From an uncultured Terriglobales bacterium (GTDB lineage Bacteria > Acidobacteriota > Terriglobia > Terriglobales > Acidobacteriaceae): a DNA stretch of 35,317 bases. Made by a program: the position numbers and the translations under genes. Below are positions 15,112 through 24,600 of this stretch, one piece after another. Position 1 is the stretch's first letter; every line of letters begins with the position of its first letter. The notes under the pieces were generated by a model, which ran no database searches, was not told where the DNA came from, and saw only the letters and a program-made list of their open reading frames with translations. Where the stretch lies: positions 1 through 35,317 of the forward strand of contig CATPBJ010000052.1 of assembly GCA_955652395.1 (NCBI GenBank), given 5' to 3'.

Positions 15112-17363
15112 CGCACTCCACCGACGGACTGCGGCTCACGCTTTGCCAGAAGCGCTTCGAATACGTCCTCGGGAAGCAGTGGAATCGAATCGAAAGGAAC
15201 CTTAAGCGCGTCTTCCACCGCATTCACGATGGCCGGAGCCGGACCATCCATCGGCAGCTCGCCGATTCCTTTCGCGCCAAACGCCCCGTGAACATTGCCC
15301 ATTTCTTCGAAGAACACCCGAACAACAGGAAGGTCGGCGGAAGTTGGCATGATGTAGTTCGTCATCTGGCCGTTTTGCATGCGCCCATTTTGCCAAATCA
15401 CTTTCTCGTAGAGCGTATATCCGATGCCTTGCGCGACGCCGCCGGCGATTTGCCCGCGGGCCAAGACCGGGTGTAACACCTTACCAACTTCCTGCAGCGC
15501 CAGGAAGTCGTCCACCGACACGTTGTAGGTCGTCATATCAACCGTCGCTTCTGCGACATAGACCGCCCAGGCAAACGCCGCGTAAGCCTCCCCGCGATAC
15601 TTGTCATCATCCCAGAACACATCGGCTGGCGCCTCGTAGCGTGCCCACGACCGGAATTGTCCGTGCGCCGCAACCTGAGTCCGGCACGCCGAGCGGAACT
15701 GTTCGGCAGAGTATGAATCTCCAAGCAGGCCGCTTCCCATCAGAGTCTGCTTGATTCCCAGCGCAGCCGATTGCACCAGTTTGCCCACGACCATGACGGT
15801 TCGCGACGCTACCGTGGGGCCGCTGTTCGGCACCTGGTCCGTATCTGCCTGCGCAATTTCGACGTTCTCGTAAGGCAATCCCAGCGTCTCGGCCGCGATC
15901 TGGCAAAGAACAGTTTTCGTTCCCTGGCCAAATTCTGTGCTCGAAACTAGGACTTTTATAGTTCCATCGGCGCATCCCTCCACCCCAACCACCGAGCTGA
16001 GATTGCGCTCGCCCGATCCGGTGAATCCCGCACCGTGCAAGAACGCCGCGATGCCGATCCCCTTCCGACTCGTGCCCAGCTCATTCTCCTTGGCGAAACG
16101 CTGCTTTTTAGCGTGATAGTCGGAGAGTTCCAGTGCACGGTCGAGAAGTCTTACCAGATCGAGGGGCTCGCGCACTGTCTGTTCTGTGGTTGTCATCTGC
16201 CCGGGTTGCAAAAAGTTTCGCTTCCGGATCTCGACCGGTGAGAGCCCCACCACCTGCGCGATGCGATCCATGTGCCGCTCCAGCGCAAACAGACTTTGCG
16301 GAGCGCCGAAGCCGCGAAATGCCCCGTGGGGTGGAGCATTGGTGGCTACGGCCTTGGCGGTGATCCGGACGTTAGGCCAATAATAGGCGCCGCCGGCATG
16401 GATGGTGGCGCGTGAAAGCACCACCGGGGACAGAGTTACGTAGGCCCCGCCGTCGATGGTCAATTCAATTTCGCCACCCAAGATCCTTCCGTCTTTACTC
16501 AGCGCCGTGCGATGGCGGGTTCGCGAAGGATGCCGCTTGGTAGTGGCCGCCATGTCTTCCAAGCGGTCATAAATGATTTTCACGGGTCGTCCGCATTTGA
16601 TTGCCAGCAGTGCAGCGTGCGCCGCAATCATCGACGGATATTCTTCCTTCCCACCGAAGGCTCCCCCCGTTTCCATTTGTACGACGCGAACTTTGTCGGC
16701 GGTCAAGTTGCAGAGCGCCATCAAAGCTTTGTGTACATAGAAGGGACACTGCAACGAGCCCCACACGGTCATCCCTTGCTGCGCATCGAAGCTCGCGATC
16801 ATGCCATTATTCTCGATATAAAGCTGCTCCTGCGCGCCTGTCTTGTATTCACCTTCGACGATGTAGTCGGCCTTCTTCCAGATGCCGTCGACGTCGCCTT
16901 TCTCCACTAAGTAAGACTTGAAGATGTTGTCCGAGCCCCAAATGACTTCAGATCGGGTCTCACTCTGTTCCACGGTGAACAACGCCGGAAGCTGGTCGTA
17001 TTCGATGGAGACCGCCGCCACGGCCTGAGGAAGAAGATGCCGGTCCGAGTGTGCCAGCAGAAGAATCGGCTCTTCGGGATGATTCACGACCCCGTCCGCC
17101 AGGCAGGGCTGATCGTTGGCAATCAGCGCAATGACATTTTTTCCTGGAATGTCCCTAGCCGTGACGACAATGAATTCGTCCCAGGCGATGCCCGGTCCAA
17201 ATGTAATTTTCCCGATCTTGCTCCGCGGAACCTGACTGCGAACCGTCGCACCGAAGAGCATGCCGGGCAGCGTCAGATCATCGACGTACTGCGCTCGTCC
17301 CGTGACTTTGTCGCGCCCCTCTTTGCGTGGAACGGATACGCCGACGATATGGTCACCGGTCAT
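15108..17363 (-). CDS. xdhA: Xanthine dehydrogenase molybdenum-binding subunit
   Basis: Oxidises hypoxanthine to xanthine and xanthine to urate at a molybdopterin centre. It is 751 aa, the full length of the separate large subunit. The three residues that define purine-oxidising enzymes can be placed by motif: Glu after FGGK (236-240, bovine Glu802), Arg in FRGFGAPQ (349-356, bovine Arg880) and the base Glu in GIGELP (about 702, bovine Glu1261). This argues for a purine substrate rather than CO or aldehydes. The N-terminal VGVSVPRKEGRDKVTGRAQY and DDLTLPGMLFGATVRS are the usual fold start. It is 32 bases after allantoinase, and no clear ribosome site precedes ATG 17363. It heads the XDH genes in the order Mo, Fe-S, FAD. 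Confidence 0.94.
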   Translation of the reverse strand: MTGDHIVGVSVPRKEGRDKVTGRAQYVDDLTLPGMLFGATVRSQVPRSKIGKITFGPGIAWDEFIVVTARDIPGKNVIALIANDQPCLADGVVNHPEEPILLLAHSDRHLLPQAVAAVSIEYDQLPALFTVEQSETRSEVIWGSDNIFKSYLVEKGDVDGIWKKADYIVEGEYKTGAQEQLYIENNGMIASFDAQQGMTVWGSLQCPFYVHKALMALCNLTADKVRVVQMETGGAFGGKEEYPSMIAAHAALLAIKCGRPVKIIYDRLEDMAATTKRHPSRTRHRTALSKDGRILGGEIELTIDGGAYVTLSPVVLSRATIHAGGAYYWPNVRITAKAVATNAPPHGAFRGFGAPQSLFALERHMDRIAQVVGLSPVEIRKRNFLQPGQMTTTEQTVREPLDLVRLLDRALELSDYHAKKQRFAKENELGTSRKGIGIAAFLHGAGFTGSGERNLSSVVGVEGCADGTIKVLVSSTEFGQGTKTVLCQIAAETLGLPYENVEIAQADTDQVPNSGPTVASRTVMVVGKLVQSAALGIKQTLMGSGLLGDSYSAEQFRSACRTQVAAHGQFRSWARYEAPADVFWDDDKYRGEAYAAFAWAVYVAEATVDMTTYNVSVDDFLALQEVGKVLHPVLARGQIAGGVAQGIGYTLYEKVIWQNGRMQNGQMTNYIMPTSADLPVVRVFFEEMGNVHGAFGAKGIGELPMDGPAPAIVNAVEDALKVPFDSIPLLPEDVFEALLAKREPQSVGGVR

Positions 17364-17395
17364 AGAATTTGATTATCGCATCCCGGGTGCGCGGC

Positions 17396-18745
17396 CTACC
17401 GCTGCCATTCCCGTCCCCTCGGCTCCCCGGGAAATTCGCCTCCCACAAACACCGGCCGTCCTCTCAGATATGTGGCCTTCACCACTCCGCGCAGGGTTTC
17501 GCCCAGATAAGGCGACAGTGGAAATCGGTAATGCAGCCGTTCTGGTGTCACCTGAAATGCGGCCTCCGGATCGAACACAACCAGGTCCGCATCGTAGCCT
17601 GCGGCTATGCGACCCTTGCGCGCTGCGCAGCCCGCCAGTCGCGCCGGACCCTCGGCCATCCAGCGGACAATATCCGCGAGCGCAAATCCCCGTCGGCTGG
17701 CCTCGGTCCAAATCACTGCGAGCGACACCGAAAGGCTTGAAATACCACCCCACGCCGTCCTGAAGCTTCCCTCTTCCAGTCGCTTCATGGCCGGCGGACA
17801 GGGAGAATGATCCGTGGCTACCAGATCGATGACTCCGTCGCTGAGCCCTTGCCACAATGCTTCGCGGTTTTCGCGGCTCCGGATCGGCGGCGCGCACTTG
17901 CACAAAGTCGCAGCGTCCGGAATATCTTCAGCGGCGAGATGCAGATAGTGCGGACAAGTTTCCACGCTCACCGCCAGTCCCTCGGAGCGGGACGCCCGCA
18001 ACTCGGGTAGCGCTTGGCCGGTCGCGAGATGGACGATGTGCAGACGAAAATCATACTGTCGGCACAGCGACAACATCATTCGAATCGCCGACAGCTCGGC
18101 TTCGTCCGGCCGCGATTGCAGATAGGTTGAGTAACATCTCCAGTCGGCCTCACCCAGACGCTCGGTCGCTGTGTCTACCGGCCCGGCAAGTTCCGCATGA
18201 ACCAGTAGAGGCAGTCCAGTCCGCGCCAGGTGAGGCAGCGCCGCCCGCAGATCTTCCTCGCCGACCATGGTAAAGCCATCGATCCCGGGATGAATCAGAA
18301 AGCACTTGAACCCCAGTACACCTGCAGTGGCAAGAGCTTCGATATCTGCTTGGTTGCCTTGAACCACGCCGCCCCAGGCGGCCCAATCCACCCAGCACCT
18401 GCTTTGCGCCGCGGAACGTTTCGCCTCGAGCGCGACAACCGTGGTCGTGGCCGGCAGACAGTTTAGAGGCATGTCCACCAAGAGGGTGTAGCCGCCTGCT
18501 GCCGCGGCACGCGTCGCGGTGTTGAAGCCCTCCCAGTCTGCCCGGCCGGGATCATTGATGTGTACGTGAGAATCGACCAGCCCAGGAAGAATGGCGGCAT
18601 TGCCGAAATCGTGAATGTCCGCGCCGGAACTTATTTCCGCGGGAGGAACAACCTCTCGTATCTGTTCACCCTCTACGAGAACGGCGGCCGGCCGCACTCC
18701 TTCAGGAGTGACCACCTGGCGGGAAACGAAAGCCTGCAAGCTCAT
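17396..18745 (-). CDS. allB: Allantoinase
   Basis: Opens the hydantoin ring of allantoin to give allantoate. It is 449 aa in the cyclic amidohydrolase family. Binuclear metal ligands are visible: DSHVHINDPGR (58-68, two His), the carboxylated Lys in GFKCF (147), His183 in LVHAE, His239 in LHIVHLAT and Asp312 in ATDHSP. VETCPHYL (261-268) and the RGRPVFVGGEF C-terminal beta domain are AllB-type. Dihydropyrimidinase and dihydroorotase are alternatives, but NDPGR and the purine operon favour allantoinase. ATG 18745 is the first gene of the minus-strand purine operon. A TTGAAA-17-TAGGCT promoter lies just upstream. Confidence 0.92.
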   Translation of the reverse strand: MSLQAFVSRQVVTPEGVRPAAVLVEGEQIREVVPPAEISSGADIHDFGNAAILPGLVDSHVHINDPGRADWEGFNTATRAAAAGGYTLLVDMPLNCLPATTTVVALEAKRSAAQSRCWVDWAAWGGVVQGNQADIEALATAGVLGFKCFLIHPGIDGFTMVGEEDLRAALPHLARTGLPLLVHAELAGPVDTATERLGEADWRCYSTYLQSRPDEAELSAIRMMLSLCRQYDFRLHIVHLATGQALPELRASRSEGLAVSVETCPHYLHLAAEDIPDAATLCKCAPPIRSRENREALWQGLSDGVIDLVATDHSPCPPAMKRLEEGSFRTAWGGISSLSVSLAVIWTEASRRGFALADIVRWMAEGPARLAGCAARKGRIAAGYDADLVVFDPEAAFQVTPERLHYRFPLSPYLGETLRGVVKATYLRGRPVFVGGEFPGEPRGREWQR

Positions 18746-18788
18746 GGTGTCAGTCGCCGTCCCGCAAGTAAGTGGACATCAGGAGCCG

Positions 18789-18817
18789 AGCCTATTCCGC
18801 CAGCTTTACTTTTTCAA
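18789..18817 (-). promoter_or_regulatory. Candidate promoter of the purine operon
   Basis: On the minus strand TTGAAA (18817-18812) and TAGGCT (18794-18789) are separated by exactly 17 bases and lie about 45 bases before the allantoinase start. The -35 matches consensus at five of six positions, the -10 at three. No riboswitch-like fold or known operator is visible nearby. Confidence 0.4.
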
Positions 18818-18850
18818 CTCGCCGTTCTCGAGAGTTCAAGCTGAGAAAAG

Positions 18851-18880
18851 TTTCGCGCACTTCCGTGCTCCGCTTATACT
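18851..18880 (+). promoter_or_regulatory. Candidate promoter of the guanine deaminase gene
   Basis: TATACT (18875-18880) is a good -10; TTTCGC (18851-18856) is a weak -35 at an 18-base spacing. It lies about 65 bases before ATG 18945 and points away from the purine operon promoter. The intergenic region of 199 bases thus probably holds divergent promoters, and a shared regulator could act there. Confidence 0.4.
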
Positions 18881-18944
18881 GGCTTGCTTGCAGACTGAGG
18901 CGGGCGCAGAATCCGCGCCAGCTCACGCGCCATCCGGCCCAAAC

Positions 18945-19412
18945 ATGAACAGCCCTTTCATGGTGCGCGCCATTCAACTCGCAGTTGAAAATGTCCGCTC
19001 CGGACAGGGCGGGCCATTCGGCGCGGTAATCGTGAAAGATGGCACCATCATCGCCGAGGGCGCGAATCAGGTAACTTTGACCAACGATCCCACTGCGCAC
19101 GCCGAAGTGCTCGCTATCCGCGTGGCTTGCCGGAAGCTCGGCCTGTTCGAACTGAAAGGCTGCGAACTCTACACCTCGTGCGAACCTTGTCCCATGTGCC
19201 TGGGCGCAATTTACTGGACGCGCCTTTCTCACGTTTACTACGGCAGCCAGGCCGCGGACGCATCCCATGCCGGGTTCGACGACTCGTTTATCTACCGCGA
19301 AATCGCCCAGCCGCATGCCGACCGCGGAATACCTATGGTTCAGATGATGCGCGAAGAGGCGCTGGCCGCGTTTCGCGCCTGGCAGGAAAAGCCCGACAAG
19401 ATACGCTATTGA
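18945..19412 (+). CDS. guaD: Guanine deaminase, cytidine-deaminase fold
   Basis: Deaminates guanine to xanthine, which feeds xanthine dehydrogenase. The chosen start is ATG 18945 (MNSPFMVRAIQLAVENVRSG), giving 155 aa, the size of Bacillus GuaD. The frame is open upstream, but that part is non-homologous. Zinc ligands are HAEVLAIR (His, with the catalytic Glu) and CEPCPMCLGAIYW (two Cys). The GGPFGAVIVKDG start and the C-terminal HAGFDDSFIYREIAQPHADR are GuaD-like, and distinguish it from the tRNA adenosine deaminase TadA. No Shine-Dalgarno sequence precedes the ATG (CATCCGGCCCAAAC). It is divergent from the main operon and upstream of the purine permease. Confidence 0.88.
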   Translation: MNSPFMVRAIQLAVENVRSGQGGPFGAVIVKDGTIIAEGANQVTLTNDPTAHAEVLAIRVACRKLGLFELKGCELYTSCEPCPMCLGAIYWTRLSHVYYGSQAADASHAGFDDSFIYREIAQPHADRGIPMVQMMREEALAAFRAWQEKPDKIRY

Positions 19413-19469
19413 CGCCGCCCAGCCGTGGCTAAATGAGTATTGCTGACCATTTCAATCGAGGGAAGACGA

Positions 19470-20765
19470 TTGCTCGATCGCTATTTCAAGCTCACGGCAA
19501 ACCAAACCACCGTGAAGCAAGAATTTCTGGGCGGCCTTACCACCTTCCTGACGATGGCCTACATCATCGTCGTCAACCCGCAAATCCTGGCCCAGGCGGG
19601 GATGCCGGTCGAGGGCGTGGTTTTTGCCACGTGCCTCTCGGCCGCGATTGGCACTCTGGTCATGGGCCTTTACGCCAACTATCCCATCGCGCTCGCTCCC
19701 GGAATGTCGCTCAATGCCTACTTCACGTATTCCGTTTGCCTGAGCATGCACGTTCCGTGGCGCACCGCGCTCGGCGTAGTCTTCTTCTCCGGTGTTCTTT
19801 TCCTCGTGCTCACGGTCACACGCGTCCGCGAACAGATTGTCAACGGCATGCCCGATTGCCTGAAGCATTCCACTGCGACCGGAATCGGCTTTTTTATCGC
19901 ATTCGTCGGGCTGCGGAATGCGAAACTTGTGGTCGCAAATCCGGCTACTCTTGTCGGCCTGGGAAATTTCGCCGACCGCGAAGTGCAGACCGCCTGCTTC
20001 GGTCTCGCCTTGACACTGATCCTGATGGCGCGAAAGATCAACGGCGGTATCCTCATCGGTATCGTCGGCACCGCGCTCCTCGGTATGCTGCGCGGCATCT
20101 CGAGCTGGCCCTCTTCCATCGTTTCCATGCCTCACCCATCGTCTACTTTTCTGCAACTTGATTTTCGCGGAGCCATCCATCTCGGGTTTCTAGAAATCCT
20201 GTTTGCCTTCTTGTTCGTGGACCTCTTCGACAACGTGGGCACCCTCGTGGGAGTGTGCGAGCAGGGCGGATTCATCAAAGACGGAAAAATACCGCGCGTC
20301 GGTAGGGCGCTGCTGGCCGACGCTACCGGAACTATTTTTGGATCGCTGGCGGGAACCTCCACAGTGACCAGCTACATCGAAAGCGTCGCCGGTATAGCGG
20401 TTGGCGCCCGCACCGGACTCAGCAACGTATTCGTCGCGGTGCTTTTTCTGCTCGCCATGTTCTGCTCGCCGCTGGCAACCGCAATTCCGGGCTACGCCAC
20501 CGCCCCTGCTCTCATCCTGGTGGGCGCGTTAATGACGCAGTCCATCGCGCACGTCGATTGGGCAGAATTCAGCGAAGCCGTGCCTGCATTCATCACCATG
20601 CTGGCCACGCCTCTGACTTTCAGCATAGCCACCGGCCTCAGCTTGGGACTCATTTCCTACACCGTGGTGAAGATTGCAGCGGGGAAGTTTCGCGAGGTCA
20701 ACCTGCTGGTCTGGATCCTCACCCTTCTGTTCATCCTGCGCTACATCTATCTTGCGACGGCATAG
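19470..20765 (+). CDS. NCS2 purine permease (AzgA/PbuG type)
   Basis: Proton-coupled importer for guanine, hypoxanthine or adenine. The start was set at TTG 19470 because GAGGGA lies six bases upstream and the protein then begins MLDRYFKLTANQTTVKQEFL, the typical opening of this family. It has 431 aa and about 12 to 14 membrane segments. Hallmarks are GGLTTFLTMAYIIVVNPQIL, ALAPGMSLNAYFTYSVCL, TATGIGFFIAFVGLRNAKLV, FVDLFDNVGTLVGV and SLAGTSTVTSYIESVAGIAV, all typical of AzgA/PbuG. A urate/xanthine transporter (UacT/UapA) would belong to a different NCS2 branch. It follows guanine deaminase by 57 bases and probably forms one transcript with it. Its stop is eight bases from that of the convergent acetate kinase. 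Confidence 0.9.
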   Translation: MLDRYFKLTANQTTVKQEFLGGLTTFLTMAYIIVVNPQILAQAGMPVEGVVFATCLSAAIGTLVMGLYANYPIALAPGMSLNAYFTYSVCLSMHVPWRTALGVVFFSGVLFLVLTVTRVREQIVNGMPDCLKHSTATGIGFFIAFVGLRNAKLVVANPATLVGLGNFADREVQTACFGLALTLILMARKINGGILIGIVGTALLGMLRGISSWPSSIVSMPHPSSTFLQLDFRGAIHLGFLEILFAFLFVDLFDNVGTLVGVCEQGGFIKDGKIPRVGRALLADATGTIFGSLAGTSTVTSYIESVAGIAVGARTGLSNVFVAVLFLLAMFCSPLATAIPGYATAPALILVGALMTQSIAHVDWAEFSEAVPAFITMLATPLTFSIATGLSLGLISYTVVKIAAGKFREVNLLVWILTLLFILRYIYLATA

Positions 20766-20773
20766 CAGGAGGC

Positions 20774-21979
20774 TCAATGCAGCAGCTTCCAGCAATCGCG
20801 CGCAATCTCCAAATCTTCCCCGGCTCGAATGAGCAAGACGCGAACCGCCGAACCTGGATCAGCGATGTCCTCGTCCGGCGGCGATTCAGCATTCTTTTTC
20901 GGATCAAGTTTCACCCCGACATACTCAAGGTTCTGGCAAGCGGCCGCGCGCACCTCGGGTGAATGCTCACCGACTCCGGCCGTGAAAACCAGGGCATCGA
21001 TACCGCCCAGCGCCGCGATCATTGCGCCGATCCCCGCGCGTAGGCGGTGGACATAGATTTCAAGCGCAAGCGTGGCTCGCTCGTGCCCATTCTTTACGGC
21101 AGCCAGGACTTCGCGCATGTCTGCGGATACGCCGGAGATTCCCAGCAGGCCGGAGTGTTCATTGAGAAGTTCATCGAGCTGTTCTCCTGTCGGCTGGCTC
21201 TGACGCATCAGGTAGGTGAGGATTCCGGGATCAACCGATCCGGAACGAGTGCCCATCATCAAACCCTCTAACGGCGTGAACCCCATGGTGGTATCTACGC
21301 TCCGCCCGTCTCGAATGGCCGCCAGAGAACAACCGTTTCCCAGATGGCAACTCACCAGCCTGAACGACTTCGAATCTCGGCGCAGCAGGTGCGCCGCGCG
21401 CTGAGCGCAATACTTGTGATTGATGCCATGAAAGCCATAGCGGCGGATTCCCGCCGCGAACCATTCATACGGTCCCGGGTAAACCGCCGCGGAAAGTGGC
21501 ATTTTCTTGTGAAAGCCCGTGTCGAAAACAGCAACCTGAGGCACCACGCCTAGCAGATTCTCGATGATTTCGACGCCCTCGAGTTCCGCGCGATTGTGGA
21601 GAGGAGCGAAGGCTGAAACCGCGGCAATCGCCGATTTCACTTCGGCGGTGATTACGACCGGATCTGCGAATGCCGGCCCACCATGCACTATCCGGTGTCC
21701 GACCACGTCAATCTCCGAGAGCGAGGAGACGGCGCTGGCTTCTCCTTTCCACAAAGAATCCAGCAGGCGGCCGGTCGCTCGGGCGCGAGAGGAGATCTTG
21801 ATCTGTTCCCTTCGGCTGAACCCGCGCCCGTTCTTGATCTCGGCCGTACCTGCCTCGCCTTCCCATTCGATTGTCGCCTGCCAAAGCCAGGCCGGCGGAT
21901 CCTCAGGAAGAACGTCGCCGATTTCGTACAGGCAGCTCTTCTGGCTGCTGGAACCCGAATTCAGCACCAGAACTTTCAT
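20774..21979 (-). CDS. ackA: Acetate kinase
   Basis: Turns acetyl phosphate and ADP into acetate and ATP. It is 401 aa, full length. KVLVLNSGSSSQKSCLYE (2-19) and VVGHRIVHGGPAF are the acetate/acetyl phosphate side; HLGNGCSLAAI and FTPLEGLMMGTRSGSVDPGI bind phosphate and nucleotide; FTAGVGEHSPEVR near residue 330 is the ADP site. Its start is three bases after the phosphoketolase stop, so the two are co-transcribed and probably translationally coupled. The product of phosphoketolase is acetyl phosphate, so this enzyme directly recovers ATP. The C-terminus has a variable PKKNAESPPDEDIADP loop, which is normal. Confidence 0.94.
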   Translation of the reverse strand: MKVLVLNSGSSSQKSCLYEIGDVLPEDPPAWLWQATIEWEGEAGTAEIKNGRGFSRREQIKISSRARATGRLLDSLWKGEASAVSSLSEIDVVGHRIVHGGPAFADPVVITAEVKSAIAAVSAFAPLHNRAELEGVEIIENLLGVVPQVAVFDTGFHKKMPLSAAVYPGPYEWFAAGIRRYGFHGINHKYCAQRAAHLLRRDSKSFRLVSCHLGNGCSLAAIRDGRSVDTTMGFTPLEGLMMGTRSGSVDPGILTYLMRQSQPTGEQLDELLNEHSGLLGISGVSADMREVLAAVKNGHERATLALEIYVHRLRAGIGAMIAALGGIDALVFTAGVGEHSPEVRAAACQNLEYVGVKLDPKKNAESPPDEDIADPGSAVRVLLIRAGEDLEIARDCWKLLH

Positions 21980-21982
21980 CGG

Positions 21983-24385
21983 TTAGTAAGGCCAGGTCCA
22001 GTCGCGCACTTCCTGCATATCATCCCCATGCTGCTCGATGTATCGCTTGTGCTCCACCAGTTGGTTGCGCAGGAACTGTTTGAAGTGGGCACCTACGCGT
22101 TGCAGCCTGGGCACGCGGTCGACGACATCGCCCGCCAGATGATAGCGGTCGATCTCATTGAGCACGGTCATATCGAAAGGCGTAGTTGTCGTGCCTTCTT
22201 CTTTGTAGCCACGAACGTGGAAGCTATCGTGATTGTGCCGGCGATAAGTGAGTCGATGAATCAGCCAGGGATAACCGTGGTAGGCGAATATCACGGGCTT
22301 GTCAGTGGTGAACATCGAGTCGAAATCGCGGTCGGAGACACCGTGCGGGTGCTCCAAAGGAGGTTGGAGCGTCATCAGATCCACCACGTTCACAAAACGG
22401 ATCTTTATATCGGAGAAATGCTTGCGGAGTAGGTCAACCGCGGCCAGGGCTTCGAGAGTAGGCACGTCGCCGGCGCAAGCGATCACCACATCGGGCTCGC
22501 TGTTCTGATCGGTACTGGCCCATGACCAGATTCCGATCCCATTGGTGCAGTGTTCGATGGCGGCGTCCATTTCGAGGTATTGCAAAGATGGTTGCTTTCC
22601 CGCCACGATCACATTGATGTAATGGCGGCTGCGCAGGCAGTGATCGGCAACCGAGAGCAGCGTGTTGGTATCGGGCGGGAGATAAACGCGCACAACATCT
22701 GCTTTCTTGTTCATCACAAAATCAATAAAGCCCGGGTCCTGATGACTGAAGCCGTTGTGGTCCTGACGCCAGACATGTGAGGTCAGCAGATAATTTAGCG
22801 ATGCGATCGGCCGTCGCCAGGGGATATGGCGGGTTACCTTCAGCCACTTAGCATGCTGATTAAACATGGAATCGACGATGTGAATGAAAGCCTCATAACA
22901 CGAGAAAAAGCCATGCCGCCCGGTAAGCAGATAACCCTCAAGCCAGCCCTGGCACATGTGCTCGCTGAGCATTTCCATGACCCGTCCGGTGGTGGACTCG
23001 TGCTCGTCCGTGGACAAAAGCGGTTCCATCAAGATTTTGTCGGTCACTTCGTAGAGCGCATCCAGCCGGTTGGAAGCGGTTTCATCGGGACCGAATACCC
23101 GGAAGTTTTTCGCATCCAGGTTCAGCTTCATGATGTCACGCAAGAAGGTGCCGAGCACCCTGGTTGCCTCGGCAGTCTCCGTACCCGGCCTTGCCACCTT
23201 CACAGCGTAGTCACAAAAATCCGGCATGAGCAAATTCTTGAGCAACAAGCCGCCGTTGGCATGCGGGTTGGCGCCCATCCGCCGCTCACCCTTGGGCGCG
23301 AGCTCAGCCAGTTCTGGACGAAACTCACCCTTCTCGTCGAAAAGTTCTTCGGGAAGGTAGCTCTTCATCCAGTCCTCCAAGATTTGGAGATGACCCGGCT
23401 TGGTAAACAAATCCGTAACTGGCACCTGGTGCGCACGCCATGTACCTTCCACTGGTTTACCATCCACGAACTTCGGTCCGGTCCAGCCTTTCGGCGTGCG
23501 CATCACGATCATCGGCCAGATCGGACGCGTCTTGGAGCCACGCGAACGCGCATTCTCCTGAATCGCCCTGATCTCGTCGACTATGGTTTCAAGCGTCGCA
23601 GCCATGATCTGGTGCATGGGCTCGGGCTCATGGCCCTCAACAAAGTAAGGCTTGTGACCGTATCCGTTGAACAGTTGGGTAAGTTCCTGGTCGCTCAAAC
23701 GCCCCAGTACAGTGGGGTTCGCAATCTTGTAACCGTTCAGGTGGAGAATTGGCAGCACCGCGCCATCGCGCTCCGGATTAAGAAATTTGTTGGAGTGCCA
23801 GCTGGTAGCTAGCGCACCCGTCTCTGCTTCACCATCGCCAACCACGCAACAGGCCAGCAGGTCGGGATTATCAAACACCGCTCCGTAGGCATGGGCAATG
23901 GAATAACCCAGTTCTCCGCCCTCGTTGATCGAGCCCGGCGTTTCCGGAGCGGCATGACTGGGAATTCCTCCGGGAAAGGAGAACTGCTTGAACAGCTTTT
24001 GCATGCCCTCTTCGTTTTGTTGGATATCGGGGTAGAGCTCTGTATAAGTGCCTTCCAAATAGGTATTGGCAACAATGCCCGGGCCGCCATGTCCAGGTCC
24101 AGTAATGTTGATCACGTTCAAACCGTATTTTTTGATAAGCCGATTAAAATGCACATAGACGAAGTTCAGCCCTGGAGTAGTGCCCCAGTGTCCAAGCAGT
24201 CGGGGCTTTACGTGCTCAATCTTCAGGGGCTCGCGCAAGAGCGGATTCTCATACAGATAAATCTGGCCCACGGAAAGATAGTTGGCTGCGCGCCAATAGG
24301 CATTGATCTTGCGTAGTTCTTCCGAAGTAAGAGGCTGGTTGGAAACTCTGGAGAGGGTGGAATCGGCGGAGGCGACGGGGGTCAT
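21983..24385 (-). CDS. xfp: Phosphoketolase
   Basis: A thiamine-diphosphate enzyme that cleaves xylulose 5-phosphate (and possibly fructose 6-phosphate) with phosphate into acetyl phosphate and glyceraldehyde 3-phosphate or erythrose 4-phosphate. It is 800 aa, the usual length. GPGHGGPG (96-103) and GDGEAETG (183-190) are the thiamine diphosphate/Mg sites; [25 protein letters not shown] and the C-terminal [20 protein letters not shown] are family hallmarks. ATG 24385 follows AGGAG at about ten bases. With acetate kinase it gives an ATP-yielding route from sugar phosphate to acetate. Whether it accepts fructose 6-phosphate cannot be told from the sequence. Confidence 0.95.
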   Translation of the reverse strand: MTPVASADSTLSRVSNQPLTSEELRKINAYWRAANYLSVGQIYLYENPLLREPLKIEHVKPRLLGHWGTTPGLNFVYVHFNRLIKKYGLNVINITGPGHGGPGIVANTYLEGTYTELYPDIQQNEEGMQKLFKQFSFPGGIPSHAAPETPGSINEGGELGYSIAHAYGAVFDNPDLLACCVVGDGEAETGALATSWHSNKFLNPERDGAVLPILHLNGYKIANPTVLGRLSDQELTQLFNGYGHKPYFVEGHEPEPMHQIMAATLETIVDEIRAIQENARSRGSKTRPIWPMIVMRTPKGWTGPKFVDGKPVEGTWRAHQVPVTDLFTKPGHLQILEDWMKSYLPEELFDEKGEFRPELAELAPKGERRMGANPHANGGLLLKNLLMPDFCDYAVKVARPGTETAEATRVLGTFLRDIMKLNLDAKNFRVFGPDETASNRLDALYEVTDKILMEPLLSTDEHESTTGRVMEMLSEHMCQGWLEGYLLTGRHGFFSCYEAFIHIVDSMFNQHAKWLKVTRHIPWRRPIASLNYLLTSHVWRQDHNGFSHQDPGFIDFVMNKKADVVRVYLPPDTNTLLSVADHCLRSRHYINVIVAGKQPSLQYLEMDAAIEHCTNGIGIWSWASTDQNSEPDVVIACAGDVPTLEALAAVDLLRKHFSDIKIRFVNVVDLMTLQPPLEHPHGVSDRDFDSMFTTDKPVIFAYHGYPWLIHRLTYRRHNHDSFHVRGYKEEGTTTTPFDMTVLNEIDRYHLAGDVVDRVPRLQRVGAHFKQFLRNQLVEHKRYIEQHGDDMQEVRDWTWPY

Positions 24386-24600
24386 GACAAAATGCTCTCC
24401 TGTTGAATCAACTGTCGATTGGAATCATTTCGATCCTACACCTATCGGATTGGCCATGCCTGCTCCCGTCAGATGAAATTACTGTTACATCACCAGTGCA
24501 GCACTAGCCCGACATCGGAGCCCGAGCGTAAGCATGCACAGGATCTCCGTGCCAAAACCCAAGATTCCCCCCTCGGTTAGGCCTTGGTTGGCAATGGTGG

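Noticed and set aside
18615-18944. N-terminal extension of guanine deaminase to 18615
   Set aside because: It lies antisense to allantoinase and the divergent promoter and has no homology; the conserved domain begins at 18945.
18746-18944. Purine riboswitch ahead of the purine operon
   Set aside because: No purine-aptamer stems or conserved loop bases can be found in the 199 bases.
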